Position numbers and translations under genes: made by a program
Notes under the pieces: model-generated
Database searches by the model: none
Seen by the model: only the letters and a program-made list of their open reading frames with translations
Told to the model about the DNA's origin: nothing
NCBI GenBank assembly: GCA_964242735.1
Contig: CAXTAK010000014.1
Coordinates: 1-64,000, forward strand
DNA length: 64,000 nucleotides
Reading direction: 5' to 3'
From: CADCUY01 sp964242735
GTDB taxonomy: Bacteria > Actinomycetota > Actinomycetes > Actinomycetales > Quadrisphaeraceae
Shown here: piece by piece, positions 24,107 to 32,429 of the stretch
How the letters are laid out: each line of letters opens with the position of its first letter
How positions within the stretch are numbered: the first letter of the stretch is position 1

Positions 24107-24556
24107 ATGCACGTCCTCGTCGCCACCGACGGCTCCCAGGCCTCGCTCGCCGCAGCGCGGCAGCTGAAGTCCTTCGCCGACCCCGCTCGCATCACGGCCG
24201 TCACCGTGGTCGCCGTGATCAGCCCGCTGGCCACGGTCCCCTTCATCGACGAGCTCAGCGCCCACTCCGCCGGCACGGACCCCACGGCCCTGAGCTTCCG
24301 CGAGGAGGCGGAGTCGGCGACGGCGGTGGTGCTCGCCGAGTTCGAGGGGTGGGGCACGTCGCTGGACCGGCAGGTGCGCAGCGGTTCACCCGCGCCGGAG
24401 ATCGTCAAGGCCGCCGGTGAGCTGGACGCCGACCTGATCGTCGTGGCCAGCGGCAGCGGGGGCCTCAGCGAGACCATCCTGCTGGGCAGCACCGCCCAGC
24501 GGGTGCAGCACTCGGCTCCGTGCCCGGTGCTGGTGTCCCGCCCCACCGGTCGGTAG
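24107..24556 (+). CDS. Universal stress protein, UspA family
   Basis: A 149-aa cytoplasmic alpha/beta protein starting MHVLVATDGSQASLAAARQL. The C-terminal nucleotide-binding signature is present: ASGSGGLSETILLGSTAQRV followed by CPVLV, so an ATP-binding member is likely. ATG 24107 is chosen; a GTG six bases earlier overlaps the permease stop and would add two residues. Fusion or pairing of UspA with APC transporters is common and may regulate the permease. Confidence 0.9.
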   Translation: MHVLVATDGSQASLAAARQLKSFADPARITAVTVVAVISPLATVPFIDELSAHSAGTDPTALSFREEAESATAVVLAEFEGWGTSLDRQVRSGSPAPEIVKAAGELDADLIVVASGSGGLSETILLGSTAQRVQHSAPCPVLVSRPTGR

Positions 24557-24622
24557 GGCGACCGGGCCCGCAGCGCGGGCAGCGCCGTGCGCTCGGGCCG
24601 CTCGGGCTCAGGGGCGGGCCGC

Positions 24623-25300
24623 TCACACCAGCGGCACGCCGTAGCGCCCGTCGTGCCCCACCGCGGAGGCCGCGCGTCGCGCGGGGCGGTGCGGTGAGGC
24701 CGCGGGGGGCGCGTCCCCGCGGGTGGGGTGGGGCGCCGGGGTCCCCACGCTGACCGCCCCCAGCACCCGCCGCCCCGCCGGCACCCCGAGCGCCTCGCGC
24801 AGCGCGACGTGCCGCTCGGGCGGCACCCCGAACAGGCACGCCCCGAGCCCGGCGTCCACGGCGGTCAGCAGCACCAGCAGCGCCGCCATCCCCGCGTCGA
24901 CGTCCCACCACGGCACCGCGTCCTCCGGACGCGCCCCGTCCCGGGCGCCCTCGGTCGCCGCTCGCGCCTTGTCCGGTGCCGCGTACCGGCGCGCGTACGC
25001 CCCGGGGTCGCTGAGCACCACCAGCAGCAGCGGCGCCGTGCGCATCCCGGCGAGCCACGCGCTCCCCGGGCCGCCACCGGGGTCCCCGTCGCCACCGCCC
25101 CCGGGTGCCGTGGTGCACCAGAACAGCGCCCGGTCCGCCGCCGAGCGCAGCACCACCACGTCGAACCCCTGGGCGAAGCCCGCGCTGGGTGCCCGCGCGG
25201 CGGCCGCCACGAGCGCCCGCACGACGGCGTCGGGCACGGGGGCGTCGGGGTCGTAGGAGCGCACCATCCGCCGGGACCGGACGACCTCGTCGAACTCCAC
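24623..25300 (-). CDS. Nitroreductase-family flavoprotein
   Basis: FMN-dependent oxidoreductase of the nitroreductase fold, 225 aa. RSRRMVRSYDPDAPVPDAVV at the N terminus holds the Arg cluster that binds the FMN phosphate. APSAGFAQGFDVVVL matches the following conserved segment, and AALLVLLTAVDAGLGACLFG near residues 145-165 is the dimer helix. The C terminus is basic and disordered. The GTG at 25300 has a GGGAGG upstream. It is divergent from the Pat-like gene with only 33 bases between, so they share a control region around the TAGC palindrome at 25319-25324. The substrate is unknown. Confidence 0.85.
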   Translation of the reverse strand: MEFDEVVRSRRMVRSYDPDAPVPDAVVRALVAAAARAPSAGFAQGFDVVVLRSAADRALFWCTTAPGGGGDGDPGGGPGSAWLAGMRTAPLLLVVLSDPGAYARRYAAPDKARAATEGARDGARPEDAVPWWDVDAGMAALLVLLTAVDAGLGACLFGVPPERHVALREALGVPAGRRVLGAVSVGTPAPHPTRGDAPPAASPHRPARRAASAVGHDGRYGVPLV

Positions 25301-25320
25301 GGGCCACACCCTCCCAGCGC

Positions 25321-25326
25321 TAGCCT
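25321..25326 (+). promoter_or_regulatory. -10 element of the leaderless Pat-like gene
   Basis: TAGCCT, seven bases, then the GTG at 25334. A GTG at 25331 would leave only four bases, which argues for 25334 as the start. Confidence 0.45.
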
Positions 25327-25333
25327 GGTCGTG

Positions 25334-27841
25334 GTGGGTCAGGACGTGGGCGGGACGAGCCAGCAGGTGGACCTGCCACCCCACGCCCGCGCGTGGGCGG
25401 CCGACGTGGTCCTGCGCGACGGCGGTGCCGCGCACCTGCGCCCCATCGCCCCGGAGGACGCACCGGCCCTGCAGGCCTTCCACGTCGGCCAGTCGCCGCA
25501 GTCGACCTACCTGCGCTTCTTCGCCGACCTGCCGCGCCTGTCCGAGCGGGACCTGCGCCGGTTCACCACCGTCGACCACGCCGACCGCGTGGCCCTGGTC
25601 GTCCTGGTCGGTCCCTCGATCATCGGCGTGGGCCGCTACGACCGCACCGCCGCGGCCACCGCCGAGGTGGCCTTCAACGTCTCCGACGCCCACCAGGGCC
25701 GCGGGGTGGGCCCGGTGCTCCTCGAGCACCTCGCCGCCGCCGCCCGCGAGCAGGGCATCGAGCGCTTCGTCGCCGAGGTCCTCCCCGAGAACGACCGCAT
25801 GATCGACGTCTTCGCCGAGGCCGGCTACGCGGTCAGCCGCGTCGACGACGACGGCGTGGTGGAGGTCACCGTCGACATCCGCGCCACCGAGCGCACCACG
25901 GCGGTGATGCGGGCCCGCGAGCAGAGCGCGGACGCGATGAGCCTGCGCGCGCTGCTCGCCCCCCGCTCGGTGCTCGTCGTCGGCGCCAGCCGGCGCCCCG
26001 GATCCGTCGGTGACCGGCTCCTGGCCGGCCTGGTCGGCGCCGGCTTCACCGGTGCGCTGCACGTGGTCCACCCCGAGGCCGACGCCGTGCAGGGCGTGGC
26101 CGCGGTGCGCCGGGTGCTCGACGTCCCCGCCGGCGTCGGCAGCCGCGCCGGTGGTGGCGACCTGGCCCCGGTGGACCTCGCGGTGCTCGCCGTGCCCGCC
26201 GCGGCGGTCCCGGAGGTGGTGCGCGAGTGCGCGCTGCTGGGCGTGCGCGGGCTGGTGGTGGTCTCCAGCGGCGCCGAGACCGGTGCGCGGGGCTCGGAGC
26301 TCCAGCGCGAGCTGGTGCTCACCGCGCGCGCGCAGGGGATGCGGGTGGTGGGGCCGGCCAGCTACGGGGTGCTCAACACCGACCCCGCCGTGCGCCTCAA
26401 CGCCACCCTGGCCGCGGAGCCACCCGCTGCGGGGGGGCTGGGCCTGTTCACCCAGTCCGCGGCGTCCGGCGTCGCGGTGCTGGACGCCGCCCGGCGCCGG
26501 GGCCTCGGCGTGTCGACGTTCGTCTCCGCCGGGGACCGCGTCGACGTCTCGGGCAACGACTGCATGCACTACTGGCTCACCGACCCGGCGACGACCGCCG
26601 TCGGGATGCACCTGGAGACCATCGGCAACCCCCGCAAGTTCTCTCGCGTCGCCCGCCTGCTGGCGCGGGAGAAGCCGGTGCTGGCGGTGCGGTCGTCCCC
26701 GGGGGCGCCTCCCGGCCACGCCGTGCGCGTCACGACGGCGCCGCGCGAGGCCTTCGACGCCGTGCTGCGCCAGGCCGGGGTCATCTGCGTCGACGACGTG
26801 CACCACCTGCTCGACGTCGCGCAGCTCCTCGCCTCCCAGCCGCTGCCGCTCGGGCAGCGCATCGGCGTCGTCGGCTCCGCGGCGCTCGTGGCGCTCGCCG
26901 TCGACGCCGCCGCCCGTCACGGCCTGGACGTCGCGCCGCCGGTGGTCCTGGACGCGGAGGCCACCGACGCCGAGGTCGCCCACGCTCTGCACGCGGTGGT
27001 CGCCGACGACGCGGTGCACGCCGTGGTGGCCTGCTCCGTCCCCGCGGTGGCCAGCACCGAGCTCGCCGTGGTCACCGCGATGCGGGAGGTGGTCACAGCG
27101 GCGGGCGGGGCCGCGAAGCCCGTCGTGGCCTGCCTGCCGGCGGTGCCCGGCGTGACGGGCACCAGCGCCCGCGTGCCGACCTACCCCACCCCGGAGGCCG
27201 CCGTGCGGGCCCTGGCGGCCACCGTGCGCTACGCGCAGTGGCGAGCGAGACCCCCCGGCGCCCCCGTCGACCCTGCCGGGACCGATCGGCCGGCGGCGCG
27301 GACCCTGGTGGAGTCCCACCTCGCGGGCCGCACCGCGGCGTCCGGGCCGTTGGTCCTGGACGCCGGCGCCGCGACCGCCCTGCTCGCCTGCTACGGCATC
27401 GAGGTCGCTGCGGGTGGGGCCCGGGCGGGGGGTGTGGACGTGGTGCTGCGCACTGCCGAGGACGCCCTCTTCGGTCCCCTCGTGACCCTCGGGGTCGCCG
27501 GTCACGCCGACGCCGTGCGCGGGCGGGTGACGCGACGGGTGCCGCCGCTGACCGACGTCGACGTCGCCGACCTGGTGCGCGACCTGCTGACCGCCCCGCC
27601 CCGCGGCGGCGGCGGCGCCCCGGCGGTGGACGTCGCGGCGCTGGAGGACCTCGTCGGGCGCGCCTCGGTGCTCGCCGACGACCTGCCCGAGGTCGCGGTC
27701 TGCGAGCTGTCCCCGGTGCGGGTGGCACCGGACGGCGTCGCAGCGCTCGCCGCGCGGGTGCACCTGGCGGTCCCCGCGTCGGGCAGCGGGCACCGGCCCG
27801 GACGCCGGGTGCTGCCGCCCACGGGCCCCGGTGGTGGATGA
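25334..27841 (+). CDS. Pat-like GNAT acetyltransferase fused to NDP-forming acyl-CoA synthetase domains
   Basis: An 835-aa multidomain protein. Residues about 20-190 are a GNAT acetyltransferase (acetyl-CoA loop SDAHQGRGVGPVLLEHL). It is followed by the CoA-binding domain starting SVLVVGASRRPGSVGDRLL (about 213-340) and ligase CoA domains (about 360-650), then a short ATP-grasp remnant. Between YGIEVAAGG and EDALFGPLVTLGVAG only about 15 residues remain where the family normally has roughly a hundred, including the ATP-binding lysine region, so ligase activity is doubtful. Protein lysine acetyltransferases of the PatZ type have a similarly non-catalytic synthetase part. It probably acetylates metabolic enzymes. 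DUF5998 overlaps its stop. Confidence 0.85.
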   Translation: MGQDVGGTSQQVDLPPHARAWAADVVLRDGGAAHLRPIAPEDAPALQAFHVGQSPQSTYLRFFADLPRLSERDLRRFTTVDHADRVALVVLVGPSIIGVGRYDRTAAATAEVAFNVSDAHQGRGVGPVLLEHLAAAAREQGIERFVAEVLPENDRMIDVFAEAGYAVSRVDDDGVVEVTVDIRATERTTAVMRAREQSADAMSLRALLAPRSVLVVGASRRPGSVGDRLLAGLVGAGFTGALHVVHPEADAVQGVAAVRRVLDVPAGVGSRAGGGDLAPVDLAVLAVPAAAVPEVVRECALLGVRGLVVVSSGAETGARGSELQRELVLTARAQGMRVVGPASYGVLNTDPAVRLNATLAAEPPAAGGLGLFTQSAASGVAVLDAARRRGLGVSTFVSAGDRVDVSGNDCMHYWLTDPATTAVGMHLETIGNPRKFSRVARLLAREKPVLAVRSSPGAPPGHAVRVTTAPREAFDAVLRQAGVICVDDVHHLLDVAQLLASQPLPLGQRIGVVGSAALVALAVDAAARHGLDVAPPVVLDAEATDAEVAHALHAVVADDAVHAVVACSVPAVASTELAVVTAMREVVTAAGGAAKPVVACLPAVPGVTGTSARVPTYPTPEAAVRALAATVRYAQWRARPPGAPVDPAGTDRPAARTLVESHLAGRTAASGPLVLDAGAATALLACYGIEVAAGGARAGGVDVVLRTAEDALFGPLVTLGVAGHADAVRGRVTRRVPPLTDVDVADLVRDLLTAPPRGGGGAPAVDVAALEDLVGRASVLADDLPEVAVCELSPVRVAPDGVAALAARVHLAVPASGSGHRPGRRVLPPTGPGGG

Positions 27842-28659
27842 TGACCGCCATGCACGAGCCCCACGCCGCCCGACGCGTCCTGGGCGGTCGCGCCGGCGCC
27901 GCCCAGACCGCCGCCGCCCAGGCCGCCGCAGCCGCCGAGGACGTGGAGCAGGCCGCCGCGGAGCTGCCCGCGGAGCTGGTCCGCGACGTCGAGCGCGGCG
28001 GCTACTACCCGGCGCTGGTCACCGACGTCGTCCAGCTCGCCCTGGCCGGTGAGGTCGTCAACGACCACCTCGTGCACCTGGAGACCACCTTCGACACCGA
28101 CGAGGTGCGCCGCCACGTCACCGTGATGGTGCTCACCGACACCCGCCTGCTCGTCGCGCACGTCGACGACCACCCCGGGGAGGACGGGCCCGACGCGCCC
28201 GACGCGCCCGACGGTGGCGCGCGAGGGACCCCGGGCGGCCAGCGGGGCCGCGCGGGCATCCCGGGGGCGGCGACCTCGGTGGCGGCGTCGTCGGTGGAGT
28301 CGGTGCCGCTTCACCAGGTCGGCTCCGTGGTGGTCAGCCACCGGGTGGTCGACCCCGCCCGTCACCGCGCCGGGCAGCTGCCCGCCGAGCTGGTCCTCAG
28401 CGTCGGCTGGGGCTCCCTGCGCCGGGTGGACCTGGAGCCGGCCACCTGCGGCGACCCCGACTGCGAGGCCGACCACGGCTACACCGGCACCGTGGCGGGC
28501 GAGGACGTCTCCCTGCGGGTCAGCGCCGACGCGGAGGGCGCCGAGGCCGTGCGCAGTGCCGCCCGCTTCGCCCGCAGCCTCACCACCGCCTCACTGCCCG
28601 GTGCCGTGGCAGCCCCCGGCGGCGCGGCGCGGGTCGGCGTCACCCCGGCCGCTGGGTGA
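27838..28659 (+). CDS. DUF5998 family protein
   Basis: A 273-aa actinobacterial protein of unknown function. The core shows ELVRDVERGGYYPALVTDVV, HLVHLETTFDTDEVRRH and LTDTRLLVAHVDDHP, and a Cys pair sits in CGDPDCEADHGY. A low-complexity Asp/Pro/Gly loop lies near the middle. The start overlaps the preceding stop (ATGA, with further ATGs at 27841 and 27850). In actinomycetes this family usually precedes the alkaline-phosphatase-fold gene that also follows here, so the two are likely linked in function. The family name is from recall of that neighbourhood. Confidence 0.8.
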   Translation: MMTAMHEPHAARRVLGGRAGAAQTAAAQAAAAAEDVEQAAAELPAELVRDVERGGYYPALVTDVVQLALAGEVVNDHLVHLETTFDTDEVRRHVTVMVLTDTRLLVAHVDDHPGEDGPDAPDAPDGGARGTPGGQRGRAGIPGAATSVAASSVESVPLHQVGSVVVSHRVVDPARHRAGQLPAELVLSVGWGSLRRVDLEPATCGDPDCEADHGYTGTVAGEDVSLRVSADAEGAEAVRSAARFARSLTTASLPGAVAAPGGAARVGVTPAAG

Positions 28660-29831
28660 CGCCGCCGCCACCCAGCCGGTACCCCGTGGCCCCCGCGGGG
28701 GTGCTCGCCGACCTCATGCCCGCCGTCGCCGCGGCGCTCGGCACCCCCCTCGACGTCCCGGCCCCTGGGCGCCTCAGCCGCATCGACCTCGGCCTGCCCG
28801 CCGCCCGCCGCGCCCTCGTGCTGCTCGTCGACGGCCTCGGCGAGCGGCTCCTGGTGGCCCGCTCCGGGCACGCGCCGTTCCTGCGCTCGCTGCTGCCGGG
28901 CCGCGTGCTGGGGGTGACGTACCCCTCCACGACCGCGACGTCCATCGCCTCCTTCGGCACCGGGCTCCTGCCCGGGGGCCACGGCCTCGTCGGCTACCAG
29001 GTGCGCGACCCCGACAGCGGGCGCCTGCTCAACGAGCTGTCGTGGGAGGGCGGCCCGGACCCGCGGCGCTGGCAGCCCGCGCGGACCGCCTTCGAGCAGG
29101 TCGCGGCCGCCGGGGTGGCCGTCACCCGGGTCGGGCCGGCGCACTTCGACGGGTCGGGACTGACCGAGGCGGCGCTGCGCGGTGGGCGCTACGTCGCGGC
29201 GTCCGGTCTGGGCGCCCGGGTCACCGCCGGGCTCGCGGCGCTGTCGGCGACCTCGCGGTCGCTGGTGTACGTGTACTGGGGCGAGGTGGACAAGGCGGGG
29301 CACGTGCACGGCGTCGCCTCCTCCCAGTGGGGCGCCGAGCTGGAGGAGGTCGACGCCGCCGTCGCGCGCCTGGCGCAGGAGCTGCCCGCCGACGCGCTGC
29401 TCGTCGTCACCGCCGACCACGGGATGGTCGACGTGCCGCGCGCGGCGCGGTGGGACCTCGCCGTCGACGCGGAGCTGGCCGCGGGGGTGGTGGTCACCGG
29501 CGGGGAGCCGAGGGCGCCGATGCTGTACTGCGAGCCCGGCGCCGCCGCTGACGTCGCAGCGACGTGGCGGGCTCGCCTGGGCGCGGTGGTGGACGTGCGC
29601 CTGCGGGACGAGGCCATCGACGCCGGGTGGTTCGGCCCGGTCAGCGCCCGGGTCCTGCCCCGCATCGGTGACGTCGTGGTCGCCGCGACAGGGGCCGTCG
29701 CCGTCCACGACAGCCGCGTGCAGCGCGCCGCCCTGTCGGGCCTGGTCGGCATGCACGGCGCGCTGACCGACGACGAGGTGCGCGTGCCGCTGCTCGCGGT
29801 GGCCGGACGGGCGCTCGACACCCGTGGCTGA
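28656..29831 (+). CDS. Alkaline-phosphatase-superfamily (nucleotide pyrophosphatase-like) protein
   Basis: A 391-aa metal-dependent phosphatase/phosphodiesterase fold. ALVLLVDGLGERLL supplies the first metal-site Asp (about residue 58), TYPSTTATSIASFGTG the nucleophile Thr, GEVDKAGHVHG and TADHGMVDVP further Asp/His metal ligands, and GMHGALTDDEVRVPLL the C-terminal His. There is no signal peptide, so it is probably cytoplasmic. Its natural substrate is unknown. It starts with a GTG overlapping the DUF5998 stop, and its own stop overlaps the thymidine kinase start, in a four-gene coupled unit from 25334. Confidence 0.88.
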   Translation: MTPPPPSRYPVAPAGVLADLMPAVAAALGTPLDVPAPGRLSRIDLGLPAARRALVLLVDGLGERLLVARSGHAPFLRSLLPGRVLGVTYPSTTATSIASFGTGLLPGGHGLVGYQVRDPDSGRLLNELSWEGGPDPRRWQPARTAFEQVAAAGVAVTRVGPAHFDGSGLTEAALRGGRYVAASGLGARVTAGLAALSATSRSLVYVYWGEVDKAGHVHGVASSQWGAELEEVDAAVARLAQELPADALLVVTADHGMVDVPRAARWDLAVDAELAAGVVVTGGEPRAPMLYCEPGAAADVAATWRARLGAVVDVRLRDEAIDAGWFGPVSARVLPRIGDVVVAATGAVAVHDSRVQRAALSGLVGMHGALTDDEVRVPLLAVAGRALDTRG

Positions 29832-30510
29832 GCTCGTCTTCTTCTGCGGGACGATGGACTGCGGCAAGTCCACGCTGGCGCTGCAGGTCGACCACACCCA
29901 CACCTCCCGCGGGCGCACCGGGCTGCTCTACACCGCCCACGACCGGGCCGGCCCCGCCGTGCTCTCCAGCCGGCTCGGGCTCGCGCGCGCCGCCCGCGAG
30001 GTCACCGCCGGCACCGACTTCTGGGCCGACGTCACCCACGCCCGCACCCACGGGCGCGAGGTGGACTACCTGGTCTGCGACGAGGCGCAGTTCTACACCC
30101 CCGGGCAGGTGGAGCAGCTGGCCGCCCTGGTCGACGACGTGGGCGTCGACGTGTTCGCCTTCGGCATCATGAGCGACTTCAGGACGCGGCTGTTCCCCGG
30201 CTCGGCCCGCCTGGTCGAGCTCGCCGACCGGGTGCAGCAGTTGCAGGTGGAGGCGCTGTGCTGGTGCGGGGCCCGCGCCACCCACAACGCGCGGACCGTG
30301 GACGGGGTGGTGGTGCGTGACGGTGACCAGGTGCTCGTCGGGGACGTCGCACCGAGCGGCAGCGCTGCAGGGGGCGGCGCGGGGGCCGCGGTGGCGGGGT
30401 ACGAGGTGCTGTGCCGGCGCCACCACCGCCGGGCGATGACGGCGGCCACGGCGCGGGCCGGCTCCGAGCAGACCCTCGCCCTGGACGTGGGCTCCGCCGC
30501 GCAGGGCTGA
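29824..30510 (+). CDS. tdk: Thymidine kinase
   Basis: Phosphorylates thymidine to dTMP in salvage, type II family, 228 aa. The P-loop GTMDCGKST is at residues 9-17 and the Mg-binding DEAQF at 86-90. FGIMSDFR follows, and a zinc-binding pair is seen in LCWCGA and CRRHH. The stretch PSGSAAGGGAGAAVAGYEV is a Gly/Ala-rich loop longer than usual. GTG 29824 overlaps the end of the upstream gene by eight bases. A pyrimidine salvage role beside a nucleotide-type phosphatase is a sensible grouping. Confidence 0.92.
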   Translation: MAELVFFCGTMDCGKSTLALQVDHTHTSRGRTGLLYTAHDRAGPAVLSSRLGLARAAREVTAGTDFWADVTHARTHGREVDYLVCDEAQFYTPGQVEQLAALVDDVGVDVFAFGIMSDFRTRLFPGSARLVELADRVQQLQVEALCWCGARATHNARTVDGVVVRDGDQVLVGDVAPSGSAAGGGAGAAVAGYEVLCRRHHRRAMTAATARAGSEQTLALDVGSAAQG

Positions 30511-30586
30511 GGTCGCACGACGCGCACGGCGTCCCGTGGCCAGGGGCACCGAGGGATGGCCCGCCCGGACGGGGACCCGGTCGCGG

Positions 30587-32311
30587 TCAGTCCGCGTCGG
30601 GCCTGGGGCTCCCGAAGACGATCTCGTCCCAGCTGGGGACCGACGGCCGCCGCGGGGTGCGTGACCGCGCCGGGGTCTCCCGCTGCACCTCGTCGTCCCC
30701 CGCGGGCGCGGGCGCCGGCACCCCAGGAGGCGCCTCGGCGGTGTCGCGGGCGTCCGCACCACCGGCGGTCGCGGCCGTGACGGCGCCCGCCTCGTCGCGG
30801 CGACCGCGGGGCGGTGCGGCCGCGGTCGTGATCGCGCCGGTCGTCGGCAGCGGTGGGACGAGCCCGAGGGTCCCGGCCCGCGGGGGCCCGGCGCCCGGCG
30901 CAGCCATCCCCTCGACGTCGGGCGCCTGCCCCGCCGCGTGCTGCGGGGGCGTCCTGCCGCTGGCGCGATCGACGTCTGCTGCGGCGTCCCCCGCACCCAC
31001 CGCGCCCGCGTGGTCCCGTCCGTCCTCGTCGGGGTGCCCGCTCGAGCCGGGGCCCTGCCACGGGTCGACCTCGGGGAGCTCACCGGTGTCCGACCCGTCC
31101 CACGCGGGGGCGGGCACCGAGCGCAGGTGCGGCTCCAGGGCCGGCGGGGTCGGGGGCTCGCCGAAGGGCAGGTCGTGGCCGGCGGCGCCCGGGCGCGTGA
31201 CAGCGCCGGACGGCAGGTCGAGCAGGGCATCGACCAGGTCGTCGTCCTCGCCGTCCTCGTCCCATCCGCCGTCACCGCCGAGGTCGGGCACGGGCTGGCG
31301 GCGTCCGCGGCGGTCGCTGAGCGCGTCGAGCAGGTCCATCGTGCGCGCCGCCACCTCGTCGTGGTCCGGCGCGGTCCACGGGCCGGCCGGGCCGGCGTCG
31401 GACCCGGCGGCGGCCTGGTCCCCGGCCGTGGGCGCGGCCCCACCGGCCGGCCCGGTGTTCATGCCGGTGATGCTCCCGGTGCTCGCACCCAGCCCGCCCC
31501 CACCCGAGGCGCTCCCACCCGCACGGCTCCCGCCCAGCCCGGCGGGCGACTCACGGATGTCGCCGTCGGCCTCCACGTCGAAGACGCGGACGGCGGAGAG
31601 CCGGCGGCCGGGGCCGTCGGCCTCGTGTGACGCGCTGAGCCACCGCGCCTCGTCGTCGAGGGGCTCCACGCTCTCCCCGGCGGAGTCGTAGGCCCACTGC
31701 GCGAGGCGGTCGCGGGTGCCGGCGCGGAAGGAGACCTGCAGCGCCCACCCCTGCTCACCGCGGCGCCACGCATCCCACACCACGGTCGACAGGGCCACCC
31801 CCCGCGAGGAGAGCCGGTGGCGCACCAGGTCGGCCAGCACCGGTCGCGAGCGCTGCTCGCGCACGACCGTGGCGCTGGCCAGGGCGGCGATGTGCGCGCG
31901 CTCGGCGAGCACCGGCCCTGCGTAGCGCTCGATCTGCGCGACCGGCAGCCCCGAGGAGTCGGCGAGCTCGGCCACGCTCTCCCCCGCGCGGATCCGCCGC
32001 TGGATGTCCTTGGGGCGCAGCGGGTCGGGCACCGCGTCGAGGCTGCCGGTGGTCCCGCTCGCGCTCGCGGTGGCCTGCCTCAGGGCCGCGCGCAGCGTGC
32101 CGTCGATGGGCAGGTGGTAGCTGGCCCCGGACGGCGAGGACAGCACCAGGACGGCGTCGGGCCTGCTCGAGCCGGGGCCACCGGGCGCGTCCAGGGCGCC
32201 GCTGACGGTCAGCACCTGTGGGCTGGGCGGCGGGGGGCCGGTGTCGGACCCGCCCGAGAGACCCGGTGCGTCGCCGGACCCGGCGGTCCCCTCGTCAGCG
32301 CGATCCCGCAC
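30587..32311 (-). CDS. sepH: Septation protein SepH (DUF3071 family)
   Basis: Actinobacterial cell-division protein that binds FtsZ and aids ring assembly, about 574 aa. The conserved N-terminal domain includes DAVLVLSSPSGASYHLPID and an HTH-like part (PKDIQRRIRAGESVAELADS, SGLPVAQIERYAGP). It is followed by VVWDAWRRGEQGWALQVSFR, and the remaining 300 residues are a low-complexity acidic/Pro linker typical of the family. The GTG at 32311 is chosen because GCAGGAGGGGG lies just upstream; a later GTG (32215) would remove 32 residues but lacks a ribosome site. It is divergent from the ferrochelatase gene. Confidence 0.85.
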   Translation of the reverse strand: MRDRADEGTAGSGDAPGLSGGSDTGPPPPSPQVLTVSGALDAPGGPGSSRPDAVLVLSSPSGASYHLPIDGTLRAALRQATASASGTTGSLDAVPDPLRPKDIQRRIRAGESVAELADSSGLPVAQIERYAGPVLAERAHIAALASATVVREQRSRPVLADLVRHRLSSRGVALSTVVWDAWRRGEQGWALQVSFRAGTRDRLAQWAYDSAGESVEPLDDEARWLSASHEADGPGRRLSAVRVFDVEADGDIRESPAGLGGSRAGGSASGGGGLGASTGSITGMNTGPAGGAAPTAGDQAAAGSDAGPAGPWTAPDHDEVAARTMDLLDALSDRRGRRQPVPDLGGDGGWDEDGEDDDLVDALLDLPSGAVTRPGAAGHDLPFGEPPTPPALEPHLRSVPAPAWDGSDTGELPEVDPWQGPGSSGHPDEDGRDHAGAVGAGDAAADVDRASGRTPPQHAAGQAPDVEGMAAPGAGPPRAGTLGLVPPLPTTGAITTAAAPPRGRRDEAGAVTAATAGGADARDTAEAPPGVPAPAPAGDDEVQRETPARSRTPRRPSVPSWDEIVFGSPRPDAD

Positions 32312-32417
32312 GGCGGCCCCCTCCTGCCTCGGCCCAGCTCCGCCCCGCTCCCCGGACGGCGCCGGGGAGCGGATGCTCGCGCGGTCACCCGACCACGCGC
32401 GGTCATCGCCATCTTGG

Positions 32418-32423
32418 CACGAT
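32418..32423 (+). promoter_or_regulatory. -10-like element of the ferrochelatase gene
   Basis: CACGAT, six bases, then the GTG at 32430. It fits the leaderless spacing seen elsewhere, but the first base is not T. Confidence 0.3.
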
Positions 32424-32429
32424 GGTGTC

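Noticed and set aside
17702..27793. Very long antisense frames, for example 18270-21404 and 24623-27793 on the minus strand
   Set aside because: High GC removes stop codons in shadow frames; their products are Arg/Pro/Gly-rich without motifs, while the overlapping frames match known families.
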